NCBI GenBank assembly: GCA_037576195.1
Contig: CM075104.1
Coordinates: forward strand, 22,894,211 to 22,958,210
DNA: 64,000 nt
Source of the DNA: Phytoseiulus persimilis
Lineage: Eukaryota; Arthropoda; Arachnida; Mesostigmata; Phytoseiidae
Reading direction: 5' to 3'
The translations under genes and the position numbers were made by a program. The stretch's first letter is position 1. Every line of letters begins with the position of its first letter. The notes below the pieces were generated by a model, which did not search any database, was not told the origin of the DNA, and saw only the letters and a program-made list of their open reading frames with translations. Positions 1 to 12,621 of this stretch are shown in pieces.

Positions 1-3000
1 ATGCGGTCCAGCATCAGGAGTATTGGATCGTCTTTGGTAGCGGGCGGAGAGATAGAAACCAGGCTACGAACGAGCGAGGATGTAAGGAGGCCGAGGAGGA
101 AGCAGGCGAGCTGGCGGACACGACCCGAACAGGCAGCGGCTCACCCTGAAAAGATCTACAACACAATGCGAGATGGAGGAAGAAGAGGAAAGAGAGACAG
201 CCCGCCCTCGCTGCTCAACAAAATGAAATTCACCGTTGAATCCGTTTCCCCGGACCATGGTTCCTGAGCAAAGGCAAGCAGTCTGACGGCGGGTCTTGTT
301 TCGTAACATCGAATGGCTCCATCTCATCACACGCGGAAAGCGATCCGGTGCATCGAGACTGCCATCTTTCCCACCTCGATGTCCTGCGCTCGGGGATCAC
401 TTGAAGATCCAGCGAGAGTGAACGCTTTCTAGACCTAATTCTACTGATTCATTCGTGTAGGGATTCGATGAATCCCCCGCTCGGGATAATCATGCGTCTC
501 ACGGACCCAAGCTACGGTCGTGAAAAGTCCCGAACAGGAGTCTGAGGGAAAAGGTCCTCCCGATTTCGTTCCATCTTGGAGCCGCCTCCATCGCTGAGCC
601 TCGAGAGTGGTTAGTGATGGTCATATTGAGGTTATATTTCAACGATGTCGTTCGACGATCGCCCACTGTTCCTCTTTGGCCCGTCACGAGCGCCTCCCAG
701 CATATCGACTTCTCGGCATTCATCCATTTCATGGCCTGATATCCAGCATCTGGAATCTGGTATTTTTCTTGGATTGTTTAAATAGAGGATTTCCCACGTG
801 CGTCATCGCTTATGACCTACAAACGGGGCTTCGCGTCGTCGACTTCTCGGACCACTTGGTGCTGCAGGACATCTGAGTGCCACCGGGGACGGCACAAGAT
901 CTCGTGTACGTCGTATCATGGAGTGGACGCGGATTCACGGATTCATAATTGATAACGGAACAAGGAGCTGCTATGTCTCTGATACAAGCGTTCTTCGGTA
1001 CACCCGTTCTAAGACTCTGGACCGCCGGCTTTGAGAAAATCAATGATGCGGGCGACTGCCCTGTCTGACTACGAGTGAGAACAACGAAGCCAGGCGAATG
1101 AGTCGGACATGTATCGAAGTTACAAGAACCACGAGTGGAGGGGAGAGCCAGGCGCCCCCGCAGGCATTTCTGGACGGTTCGATGTTTACAGATTGGGCTT
1201 CACGAGTTCTCTGTACACACAGAGGAGACGCATTATCTCCCGTTTCTCCTATCGAGTGGCCACTACACAGCAACGATGCTTTTCGGTCCTCGTCCGTTTC
1301 GGAAGGGTCTTGTCAATCGCAGATGTGCTCTTCGTACGCGTGGGCCGCGAATGTTTTTCGATTCCCGTGCAGAGGCTCCACCGAGGGATCGATACTTCCG
1401 AGGCGGACGAACACCCGTAGACAACCGCCTGGCGCAGTCGAGAGAGAGGGAGGCCTTTAATTCGTCGACCGGCCTACCAGCCGATGGACACCATTACCCC
1501 GAACCAATTTCTCGAGCGGCCCGCGATTCGTTCCCATCTCTATTTCAGTAAACGTCGCGTGTTAGAATATTGCAATCAGATCATTTGAGGACGGAGTTCA
1601 AGGTGCAGAGTCTTCGCGAGAACGAGTGAGTGATTCCGAGGAACTCGACTGCCGGATGAGGATTTTGATCGAAACGAGAAGGAATTACGCCCTCTCCAAT
1701 GACCGGCTGTGAGGAAACTGTCTGGCAATGATACATGGTCGCTTCTATTTTTATCAACAGAAATGGTCCGGAACTCCATCTCAGAGAGGCCGGCCTTTGC
1801 CATCGACGGCCACGGCCCGCTGGAACTAAAAACGCTTCGATTTGTTGCTCGAATCCTCATAGAGTCCCCGCTGAGATCGGTGGCGTATAGTTTTTCAGCT
1901 GCTTTTCGACTCGATAGCGAACAGACGATATTTCTCAAGGCTCTGCCAACAATCGGTCGCGTTCTGTTTCGCTTTCCGCCGTTCCACACTATTGTCGCTC
2001 CCGATCCGCACCACCTTCCCGTCGGGAAGAACTTCGTTCCTCACCGACTGACCCTTGAGTACCGTTGCGGGCAGCTCTTGCTTCTCATTTTCCGAAAGTT
2101 AGTGGCAATTCCAAAAGCCGCGAAGCCTGACGAGTCTGTCAGAGGAAGTGAAATGCTGAATATTTTAGAGTTGAAGCTTTACAGTCATCGTGCTCTGCTT
2201 GGTTGAGGTTCACGGAGGCGGAAGAGTGCATAATGTGAGGGAGGATTTTTTATTATTTCGCCATTTGAGACATTGCCATTATTATTCTATGTTTACGACC
2301 TCATAAAAACAGTCATAACCCCCTTACGCGAGTGAGCAAGAAAGCGGCTAGTCTTCTAGCTGCTTCGGTCGCTACGAAACCTAATGGGCCATTCGGATAT
2401 GAAGCTCTCACGACCGAATCGGTTAACGGAGATTTCTGATCACCGTCTCCAGTGGTTTTGCGATACGTGCATCCGTGGTTCTCTTTTCGCTCCTCGTCGA
2501 CGGTGGCTTCGTCACCTTGAAGCTGAATTCGTGGCTCGACGTCGCGGTCTATAATCAGCCCGAATCAGCTGACCCGACTCAAGTCCCGGATCCTGAGCGG
2601 TCAAGTTCCGGAAATTAATGGAGGACGATATCGAGGCCGTGGGAGCGTTTGAACTCATCTGCAAGTCTGCGCCCCGCTTCGATACATCTGCGATTTCGCT
2701 CCGTAGGAACACGGAAGCGAGTTTGCAACCTTGTGTCGAGCGTAGCTCTGGAAAGTTCGGAGAAATCTCCAGAGCGGGATCCGCGGGGGATAGATAGCAG
2801 ATAGATCGAGGGCATCGTAAAGCTCCCCTCACTCGTGAAGATTAATAGGAAAAGAAGGCAAAGCAAGCCCGTGGCTACGGAAAGGTCTGGTTTTGCTGCT
2901 GTAGTGGAGTTGGCGCTCGCCGGTGTCGATATTACGTGCGCCTTACGTCGCTCGGTTGGTCGGGGCGCCTCGTGGGTCGGGTGAGATGGATCGCTTGATA

Positions 3001-6000
3001 TTGTGCAACCTGCTGATTTGGCTTCGAGCAAAAAGCTTCGCGGCGATGCAGCAGATGGCGAGCGAGCGAGCTCTGAGTTACGCAGGGCCACACGTCACTC
3101 TGCTCTACTACCAAGTACATGAATAGTTGGGGTCTGCTGCTAAAAAAACGCGGTTCCGAGCCACCGGTAACCTCAGCATCGCCGACAACATAAAACAAGG
3201 GAGCCATCTTCGTGATTTCCATAGAAGCCCCCTCCCCAACGGTGCCATGCTGTTAGGCAGAATCCCTTGTGGTCGATCGCTAACACCGTCACGCCGTTGC
3301 TCCCTGGAAATCAGAGTCGACCGTGATTGGACTGTTGGCTAACGTCCGTCTCAGCGGGCAGCCGTCCCTGAGAGGCTTGGATTCCGGAAAGGCTGTGCTT
3401 AAACTCAGGCCGGTAGCGCTCGACTTTCTCAGCCCCGTTCGTTCCCACGGGTTTGATGAGTTACCCCTAGGCGAGCTGGGGGGCCCCGACAAACGGGGGA
3501 GCAGCCGAGGAACGATGATGAGGACGATAACGACGAATAGTAGAGAGCACGAGGGAGAAACGGGTGATGCTCAACTCGAAGCCGTCGGTTCCGTGCTCTT
3601 TAATTCAAATGAAGTGTCTGCGGGAACAGAACTACGCCGCGCACGGCTTGCCCGCGTGGCAAGCCGGGCAGGGAGTCAAGCAAAGAGGACCCGCAGCCTC
3701 GAGGGAAGCAAGCCGGATTCCCAGAGCGGAGCTGGTCGTTACTCCCTCTTGCGTTTGCATATTCCTCCTTCATCCGCTCCTCGTTGTTCTCTTGATTCTT
3801 CTGAATTCCCTGCCGATCTCCCGGCTCCGGTCCGCCCATTCGCCAGACGGGGCCCGTCAGGCGAGCTCTCCCCGACAGCCTACTCGATGGAGTGGCTTTG
3901 TGCACCTAGTCGGCAAGGTCATCGTCTGTCTTCCCGGAGATTCTTGTCAACTCACCTTGTTGTCTCCTTTTCTCTCTCGCCCTCTCTCTCTTTCTTCATT
4001 CCCCTCTCTCTTTCTTTTCCTCTCTCTCCCACTTTCTGGGCTTTCCTTCCAGCCCAGTCCGATTCCTGTCTCGTCTGGGGGCAGGAAGGAGGGTCGGCTC
4101 CCGCACTCCCGTTTTGGTCGTCTCTAACGAGGATCCTGTCCTTGTTTTCGAGGGTCCTTCTCCGAGGGAAACGACGAGAAGGTGATACTCGATCGGCAGC
4201 CGCGGGCCCATTGGCTCGGCTCCCCATGAGTTCGTCCGTAGATATCCGTAGACAGAGCTCCCTCCGTTTGCCGCCCCTCATTAAGCGGAGCGGTACGAGG
4301 AACGTTCTCCTGATTGGATTTCGCAATTCTCTTCGACAGTCCTTCCTCGATTATCTTTGGCTTTAGAGGGAAACAGATTTCACATCGAGCCAAGGACGAA
4401 GCGAGGTCCATGGTGGAGCGATGAGAGAGGGGAACGGCTGCGAAGGTCCCGCTCAGCCAGCTGTCGCCCCAAGCCACCAATCAGGCCCTGTCGGCTTTAA
4501 CAGACGACACAGTACAATTCGCACCGAGGCCTGACTTCATCCGGAGCAGAAATGCCGAGGTTGCGTGATATCGTCGCCGGCGCTTCGAGATATTCCGATG
4601 CGAGCATTTCGGCGCGAGGGATATTTCGGCGGGAAACCACTCATCCGTCCTGATCGGCTCCACTAGGGATTCCTCGGGAAGTGATCGAGCCCCACGGCAC
4701 TATACAATCCGATTCGACCAGTAGGAATCATTGTTCCCCATGCACCGAACCAGCGAAGCGCTGTCGCATCCGTTCCGCGGGACCTCTGGCAGAATATTGC
4801 GCTCCAAGCTCACGATTAAATCGCGTTGAGGCTCCCGAGCTCAGAACTCGCGTGGTCGAGAAGCCCGTGACAGAGCTTGTCCTTACTCCGGTGTGGTAAT
4901 GCCTGATGGGAATGATCTTTTGTTGATGGTAACAAGCGGATGCCGATCCGAGTTCAGAAATGAAACATCCAAGCGGAGCGAACGGATGCTTAAAGCGCAG
5001 GTTCTACTTGAGTGTCGGGCACAGGCGGCGGAGATGCTCCAGCGGAGTCGCTAAAGCAGAAAAACAAAAACAAAAAACAGCTCCGGCGCGGTTTTCCCTC
5101 CGAGCCCGGCTTCCATCTCCGGCCGTTTCCGTTCGTTCCTCCTCGATGTTCCTCGTGCATTGATCTTTATTACACGGACCGGCAAGCGAGCGAGCGTAGG
5201 GCAAGCGAGCGGTCGACCAGGCGGGCGTTCGAGCTCTGTCTCTCCTGTGCCTCATTTAACCCGGTTGGTTCACTTCGTAATGCTCAGATTTCGATTCTAC
5301 GGAGCGAGACTTCATATTTTTTGTTCTGAAGGAAAAAAAAACACTCGCAATCGCAGGCCGCGAGAGATCTATAGATCCGAGCGAGATACGGGGCACAGAT
5401 GATGGAGGGAAAAACAGCATCAGGGACGAACAGGGACCGGGGAGCTCGCATCAGGACTTTAGACCACGATTTTTCTCTGTTTTCCGAATTGACAAGCGAG
5501 CTCCAGTCGGGAGTCATTACTTAGCATTAATCGAGCACTGTTTCCGTCCAAGAGCGATTGAACGAATGAACTAGGCGAACGTTGTGAAGGACGCGCGGAG
5601 AAGTTTTATGCATCGACGATATGGCTGCAATAGCACTGGGAATGGGACGTTTCAAAGTCGAGGAGTCTTGCTGGCAGCCGGCTGCGATGGTTATTTTGAT
5701 GAAAGATTCGTGGTACGCCCAAAGCTGTGTTTCTCTCTTCTTTCTTTGTACAAATATTCACCGCGCGCTGTCAGATCCAAATTTGATTAATGGCTCTGTG
5801 GGCTCAGCGCTTACGACGACAGCCCCCGAGGGCAGCCACACTTATTTGGCTCCGCAGTCGCGGAAACATTGAACTTTATTAATACTTGCCTCATAATCAT
5901 CATCGAGCGGCAAGAAGATTTCGACCGCTGTTTCGATCATCAACTCCTTCCCGAGTCGAGAGTGGATTGATTGCGCTCCCGGGCCCGAATACCGGACATG

Positions 6001-7225
6001 AGTGGCGGGACCGCCAGGACACACCATAAATATTGAAATTGATCCCAGACGCTGCGAGAGGCGAATTTTCCGCCCTATTGAGAGCAGTTGACGGGGCAGA
6101 CTGAGGCCGCTTGAAAGACACTCCGCCATTCGGCTTCACTTAATCCAGGTGCAGTGAAGTCTGTGTCAGTCAGCCTGTCGGGTTCACTGTCGGCCCGACT
6201 GTCTGCCTCTCGGTCCGTCTCTCCGTTTGTCAGTCATGAAACCGGCTACCCCAAGCAAGTTCAACGGAGCAGCAAAGCCCATCTCCAACTGATCCGTTTG
6301 GTTGAGTTCGATTCGATTCCTTTTCACTGTGTGGAGGCAGAGCAGAGGGAGGCGAGCCTGAAAGCTCGCAGTGTGTTTGTCTCCTGTCAAAACCTCCTAC
6401 CCTGCGAGCTTGGTGACTTTTCAGAGAATGCTCAACAGCTGCCTCCTGACTGACTCATCGCGAGGTCTTCGGAACAACAGGTTGTCACCGTCGTTTCTGG
6501 AGTATCCATTTCTCCTCATTGTCTGGAAGCCTTCCAGCGTGGAGAAGGAGAGTTAAGAGAAGCGTCAAAGTTTCTTTCCGAGTTCGAGTCAGGTGGAGGA
6601 GAACAAGGTATCGCTCTCCGCGTCCAGTTCCGAGTCAGTCCCTCAAAATCGCATTCATGAAGTGCGATAACGGGCGGCGGACGGCGCTTGATGTGAAGCC
6701 GACGTCGACGGCGTTTGTTCACATAAAACTTGACGAGTCGCCGCTCTTTCCCGGCTGGCCGGCCGGCTGGCGGGCTTGTTCCCGCGCACGTCATAACTCG
6801 ATATTGGTAATTGCACGTAACGCCATTGAGATTTTTGTGTCTTGCTCCTGAATCTGTGCCCTGAATTATGACTTAGTCTTCGCGTTCATCCGGCCTGAAC
6901 CAACGGCAGCGACACCGGCAGCTTCTCCCGGAGAACGTATTAATGAAGGCTTTCTGCAGAAGCCAAGCTTAAAAATGTCGCCGGTTCGTTCAGACCCCCA
7001 CACCCTCCCGCTTCGCCCTGAAAACCTGCCGCAACCGCCACCGCCCCGCGGCTCCGTCGCACGTTCATCGCAATACCCCGATGTTTTCCTTCCGGTGAGG
7101 CTGGGTGGGTTCCTCGGCGAACGTTGTGAAAAAAGGCTCCCTCTCTCGGTGGGTCCCTTCTCCACCCTTGCCGAGAATCGTCCTGCTTCTGCGCCGTTCC
7201 GGCATGTCGTGTCATTGGGCACCTG
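1..7225. other. non-coding stretch, no supported gene
   Basis: Open frames here are short, overlap on both strands and lack recognisable domains or convincing splice structure. The longest (plus strand, 3323-4366) runs through a pyrimidine-rich low-complexity tract at about 3960-4031, which favours long open frames by composition. Short repeats are visible, for example an A/C-rich run near 5062-5083. I see no transposon ends, RNA gene or promoter that I could defend. Confidence 0.5.
3958..4031. repeat. CT-rich low-complexity tract
   Basis: About 70 bases consisting almost only of C and T, with many CTCTCT runs. It is a simple polypyrimidine repeat with no evident function. It explains why a long open frame crosses this area on the plus strand. 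Confidence 0.8.
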
Positions 7226-7259
7226 AATGCAGACAAACTTCATCTAATATTGAGAAAAT

Positions 7260-8067
7260 GTGTGCAAGAGTCAACGCATGGACGCTGACAGCAGATCCCC
7301 TCCTTCCCAAACCAGCTCCTCTGAAACCACCATGCTTGACTCCCTCATTTCCGATCTCCAAACAATTCTGAACTGGGTATCAACCAGTTTGGTCCAGTTC
7401 AATTCTCTAAAGACACAACTCACTCTTTCCTCGAAGAAAACCTGTGCCACACCTCTCGACATTTCTTTAGACAACAACACCCTGACCTCCTCGTCAGCTG
7501 TCTCAATATTAGGCGTGTCTCTTTCTCTCCGAATCTGAAATGGCACTACCACATCGAAACCGTGGCTGAGTAAGCTTCCCAATAGCTAGGCTTCCTTTTC
7601 CGAGCCAAGCGTTATTTTCCTCCCTCTCACCTCATTTTGCTCTTTAGAACCCAAATTCGTGCCGCTCTCGAGTACTGCTCGCATGCTTGGGGAACCGCCG
7701 CTCCTTGATCCCTTCCCATCCTCGATTCTATACGAGCGCGTGCTGTTCGTCTCATTGGCGATGGAACTCTGTCCTTCTCTCTCGATACCCGCCGACCTCA
7801 GTCTATTCTACCGATACTTCCATGGAAGATGTTCAACTGAAATCTCTTCCCTCGTTCCTCCCCTTTCGATCCCCGTCCACGAAACCAGACGACAACACTA
7901 TTCTGTCCAATTATTCACCAATCGTTATACTCAGTTCGACTCTACCTTCTTCCCTCGCACATCTCGCCTTCGGAATGACCTTCCCTCTCAAGCCTTCCCT
8001 TCAACCTACAATCCCAGACTCTCCCGAACTTCCATTCTCTCGGATCTCTCAGATGATGAGCCATAGG
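7260..8067 (+). mobile_element. decayed 3' part of a non-LTR (LINE) retrotransposon
   Basis: Three pieces of translated sequence, in different frames and with in-frame stops, match the end of the reverse-transcriptase ORF of arthropod LINEs. Near 7330-7400 is a DLQTILNW...LVQFNSLKTQ segment. Near 7541-7693 are WHYHIETVAE, LGFLFR and ALEYCSHAWG. Near 7795-8040 are LSLFYRYFHGRC and RNDLPSQAFPSTYN. This order is typical of the region after the catalytic palm in jockey/CR1/L2-like elements. The endonuclease and the catalytic YxDD block are absent, so the copy is 5'-truncated. Stops at about 7571 and 7586 and at least two frameshifts make it dead. Clade assignment is uncertain, and I saw no clear target-site duplication or terminal tail. 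Confidence 0.85.
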
Positions 8068-8149
8068 TTTTTTTATTGGGTATCATCTATATGAGCCCAA
8101 CGCTCCGGCTGAATTCTCCATCCTTCGGGGTCGTGCGTAAAAGCATTTC

Positions 8150-11100
8150 TCCCCATTGCTCTTCTATCAGGTCCCGTTTTCAGTTTTTCCGCACTCGCAG
8201 TTCCTGTTGTGAACCATGGGTCTACTCTTGGTGAGCTGCTCAACCAAAAGAAAAGAAAAAGAAATCGCGAGACTGAGAATCAGCCTTGGTTCCAGAGTTG
8301 CGAAGGAGTGCAGAATGGTCTTCGGACATCCAGGACGGAAGCTGGAAGCACGCTACTGTTACCCCGTGGGTCGGACGACGTATTCGCTCGCACCTGGTTT
8401 TTCCGACGCGCAAATACTCGGGAGGGAAAACTTGCATAATGATTTACAAATGTGGAAATCGTTTTAGAGGCAGACAGTACGAGCAGGCCGAATCAATACA
8501 ATATGACTGACGGGAAAGCCATAGGCCGCGCACTCTCCATGTCGTGGCGGAAAACTCAGCAGGTTACGAAGGGAGCATATGAATCGCGTTGTGAAAGCTT
8601 ATTCCTCGGCTTTTTCGTTGAAAAGATTCGCAAGTGAAAGCGACCGCGGTTTTACCAGAGGATTCCCATTGAGTGCCCAGCAAACGAATAACCCTGGTTA
8701 GTATTATGTAAGGATTATTGAGTTCCCGTAAGAGCCTCGTGTTTGAGCGCTGCATGGAAAAAATTTTCACTCGGAAATTCATTTTTTGTTCTGCCAAACC
8801 ATGGCTGCTCTGAATCCGTCGAAAGAATGGTGATTTGCGCCAAGGTGACGACGCGCTACCGAACCAACTGAGAGATAGAGAGGAAGTACCCCTCAACTCG
8901 AGGTGTCCTTATCGCTCGTTTGCCTGAGTGGAGCGGAAATTTGGCGAATGCCGACCGAAGTTCGCTAATGGCGCCCAAGATGGTCTTCACCCTGAGTTAT
9001 GCGATTTCAAGGAGCCGGCGGTGTCAGGAAAAGTCGGAGGCGAGTTGAATATGGCTACGAGTCGTGTGCCAGCGACTGCTGTGGTCTCTTTGCCATTCCT
9101 TGCCGAAACGGAAATAAATGGCCAAGCCAGACAGGAAATGTTATCTTTATGAGACTGGTCTCCCGGCGGTCGCTCTGAGCCATCGTAAAGTGAGCTGGCC
9201 CGTCGCAGCGCTGTCTCTCTAACCGGGCGCACGATACGCCGAACCTCGAAGAGGCATACGGAATCATTGGGAAGGGTAAGACTTCAGCCTCGCCGTCCGA
9301 TGACGCTCCAAGTTCCAATTCAGTCTAGGCGAACCTTATACTGCTCAACTCGGCATGGAAATGTCCGAGAGTATGGATTCCACGCTAGCGGACCGTACAA
9401 GCTCCAGCGGTCGATTCGAAGAAAAAACACATGCAGATTCACGATCATAGTTGTTCCCCCAAGGTCCTATTCAAGTTTGCAACGACGATTCTCTCTTACC
9501 CAACTCTCTACTCAGGGCGAATCGGAATTCGGAATGTGCCAAGCGAGGAGAGAGGAGGAAATCCACGTTGGCTATCTATCCATGTTTCCAAGGAACGGAG
9601 GAAGTATTCATTCGAGGAAAGAGAGAGAGAGAGAGACTGTTCCGGTGACACTCTGGTGCTCCATGATGAGTTCCAGTCCGATTTCCGTACCGATCATAGA
9701 GCGCTTGGCGTCGGTTTCCTATGACTTGTGGAATTTTCAGAGTTATCGGGGGCGTGACTGACTTCATGGGTTCCTCGAGCGCGACTCACTGAGCCTTGGT
9801 GTCGGACGAATCTGCCCATCGTCCCATCAGACACAGACACTTTTCAATGATCGATGTCCCGTATTTTCGCGGTACAATGATTGAGATCTCTGACTGATGA
9901 CCTCTCCAGAATCCATGTGGTACAGCCGTCGAACCCCACAATCCAACAACGCAGGAATCTGGGAATTTTGTCTCATCCGTGGCTCAAGGAGGCAGCCGGA
10001 ACCAAGAGATGATCTGTTCGTGCAACATGCTGCAACTGATACTCAACTTTGTGCCCTACTCTTCGAGAAACTCATCGTGAGCTAAGGCTGCGTTGAATGG
10101 GCACCGGTCTCTCTTTCAGTCCTAATGTTTTGTGTTACTTTCGTGTCTCTGAGATCATATATGTGTACGCGGGACAGACCGGGCACGTATACATCCTCGA
10201 AGGAGAGATCTCACAGATAGCTGTTACTGTCGATGCTATTGCTTTATCCGCTGCTCTCTGCCGGCCATGCCCACCCTCGTTGTCCTCCTGTCCTGTCGAT
10301 ACTAACAACTAATAGGCACCTTGTAGGATTCCGGCCTAGCGGAGCGGAAACTAAGAAAGCTTACTGACACCAATAGCAATATCCCTCCATCCCGTCATTT
10401 CCCTTCACGAACCCCTTCCAATCTTCATTTCTGTTCCCTGCCATCAGGTCGACATCAAACAAGACGACCATCCAATCATTATGCTATTCCTGTCATCATC
10501 ATTTAAACCAGCTTCGAATAAAAGGTGCATCGAGGCCCTGATGAACGTTGCGCAGGCGCAACCCTCACTTGGAGCTTGATGAGAGTCGATTACTGCCAGC
10601 CTCTGAATCGATCGCCCCCGTCGTGCGGTTGGCAAGAGGCAAAGTTATTGCCCTCTGCCAGCCGCCCTGTGATCGCTGGAAGTAGATTTGGAAAACGATT
10701 CAAAAAACCATAGGATGTGGAGCACGAACAAATGATTATTCCTCCCGTTCCGTCCGTTTATCCTATCCAGTTGGCTACACTGAGCAAGGCCTCGGAGCCA
10801 AAATTAGAACGCACACGTATTTACATCGAGCTCGTATTCCACGCGTGTTCTCCCCTCCGAAGAGAACCGCGCCGCCGCGGGCATTCTTCTCCCCGTTCGG
10901 AGCGGGAGTTCTATCAAACCGTCTCCATTTTCTCGTTGACGGGTGGGTTGAGTTGTTCCTTGTTCCCGTCGTCGTTGCATTCATCCGTTGAGGGCTACGG
11001 CCGTCGAAGAACTCTTCTCTGGAATCCCCGTTTGAATTCAAAAACGCCTTAATCTTCGTCCTCATGTGAGGATCCCCGTCTCCAGTCGGAAGCCATGGGG

Positions 11101-11620
11101 AAAAATCTTCATAAATCAAACTCGTTCTCCCCTCCACGCAGAACTCTTCCCTGTTGCATGTTCGCGGTTTCGTTTCCGATCGTTCCACTGTGACGTCCCT
11201 CCGAACGACCCCTCGTGGCTCCCGCAAGCTGGGAGACGAGCCGCCGTTGAGTTGGAGCTTCACCCTCGAACAACTCTTTTCTGTAATTGGGTATCGTCAT
11301 CGAGAAAAATCTGAAACGTATGCGGGGCAACGTGAACGTTCACCGACACATTTGAGAAGGAGACTGGAAACTATGCGATGTAATAGACAGAGAAGAAACG
11401 AGCGAGCGGAGAACAACAAGGAGTGATCGGAGCGTAGCGCGTACTTTGGAAACCTATATCTGGGGGCCAGAACCGCTGACTCGGCGTTGAAGCTTTGCTC
11501 CAAAATAAAAGATTTTGGCTCGCGCGCACGGTTTCTCGATATCTCAGACCTTTTTCAGCTGCTTTCCCCACCCCCTTCCCGCGAGCCCCTCTAAGCCTGT
11601 CGCGCAGAGCTGATATGCCG
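8150..11620. other. non-coding stretch, no supported gene
   Basis: No frame with recognisable protein features or a plausible exon set was found. The only visible structure is a (GA)n microsatellite at about 9617-9638 and scattered AT-rich words. Confidence 0.45.
9617..9638. repeat. (GA)n microsatellite
   Basis: About ten GA dinucleotide units. Simple sequence repeat with no associated gene. Confidence 0.85.
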
Positions 11621-11625
11621 GAAGT

Positions 11626-12621
11626 CTACCGGTTCAAGGCGCCTGCAGTGTACTCCGGCGCATACCCGGAACGAGGCAGGAACGAAAGCGGAATGTAAAA
11701 ACATATGCACGACGGACCGCCTTCAACAGCCATACATGTCGCTGATCAACCCTGGAATGCCTGCGCGTCGGTCTCCATCAAACCGCTCAGGTTTGAGAAG
11801 GGGAGGATTAGGGGGCGATGCCCGCCATCGCTAATTTCTTGCTCTTTCTGGGAGGACTGCGAGTCTGCAGGGCCGGAGTCACTGTACTTGGCTTCGTCCC
11901 GTTCGTGATCAGCAATGTTCGAGTACGGGAAATCGTACTTGACGAGACCTAAGCCTGTGCGTTCACGAATCCTATCATAGGATTTGACTGTCTGTGGGTC
12001 CACCATCTTGTCAGGCTCGGGAAACGCTGTTTCGAAGGAGAAGCAATCACCGATCAGGGCATAGAGCCGACGACAATGGTTTCTAATGTCGTCAAAACTC
12101 TTCTCCTCTTTGTGCAGCCTCTGTGGGAGCTTTATCACTCACTCAGAGTGGCAGCCTGATATCGCGCTCGTTGGCTTTAGGAGGGCGCCGACAGAACCAT
12201 GAAGCATCTTTTCTATTTTATGGGCAAACTCTTTGGAAAGTGCTCTTTCTCGAGTCCAAGCGAACGTGGGCATGATCCGATCAAGAACGGAGTGGGAGCC
12301 GCTCTTCTTCTCCTCTCGTGCGGAGAGCAGGAATGCAGACTGTCAGACACAGAAGCTGACGGCGACGACACCGAATGATGGAATGTGACACCTCTTTTCC
12401 ATCTCTCGGAAGCCTGTTCTCTCCATCAATTGATCAATCAGAGCTCAGTCGCCCATTTTTTGAGATGCTGGGGAGTTTCCCTCTCTTCCTAATGCTTTTT
12501 GTTTTGCTTCCAACACGCAGATATTCTCCTCGACCGATACGAAGACCGGTGTTGGGGATCTGACGCATTCTTCTCCATTCGAGAGTCGACCCCGGACGGC
12601 ACCTCGTTTACGGAACTCAGA
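11626..12621 (-). pseudogene. 331-codon frame interrupted only by TGA stops; unknown protein relic
   Basis: Read on the minus strand, this frame runs from just after a TAG (12624-12622) to a TAG at 11628-11626. It contains no other TAA or TAG and four TGA codons, at 12447, 12345, 12141 and 11748 (first base of each). At this base composition about five of each stop would be expected by chance. The translation looks protein-like, with stretches such as SFDDIRNHCRRLY, VDPQTVKSYDRIRERTG and HKIEKMLHGSVGALLK. I do not recognise the family. TGA often arises from CGA by CpG decay or from TGG, so an old coding sequence losing function is the simplest reading. Two TGAs sit beside splice-like sites (CTGACAG at 12349-12343 and GTGAGT at 12142-12137), so a real intron-bearing gene is not excluded. 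Chance remains possible. Confidence 0.33.

Noticed and set aside
1700..2080. Minus-strand pieces resembling actin C-terminal motifs (LPDGKVVRIG, then KLYATDLSG)
   Set aside because: The two pieces are in different frames. The intervening sequence and flanks do not align with actin, and LPDGK is common. Too weak without a search.
3323..4366. 347-codon plus-strand open frame
   Set aside because: It crosses a CT-rich simple tract and has no domain, no good start context and no splice partner. The composition (Ser/Leu/Arg/Pro) is what such tracts yield by chance.
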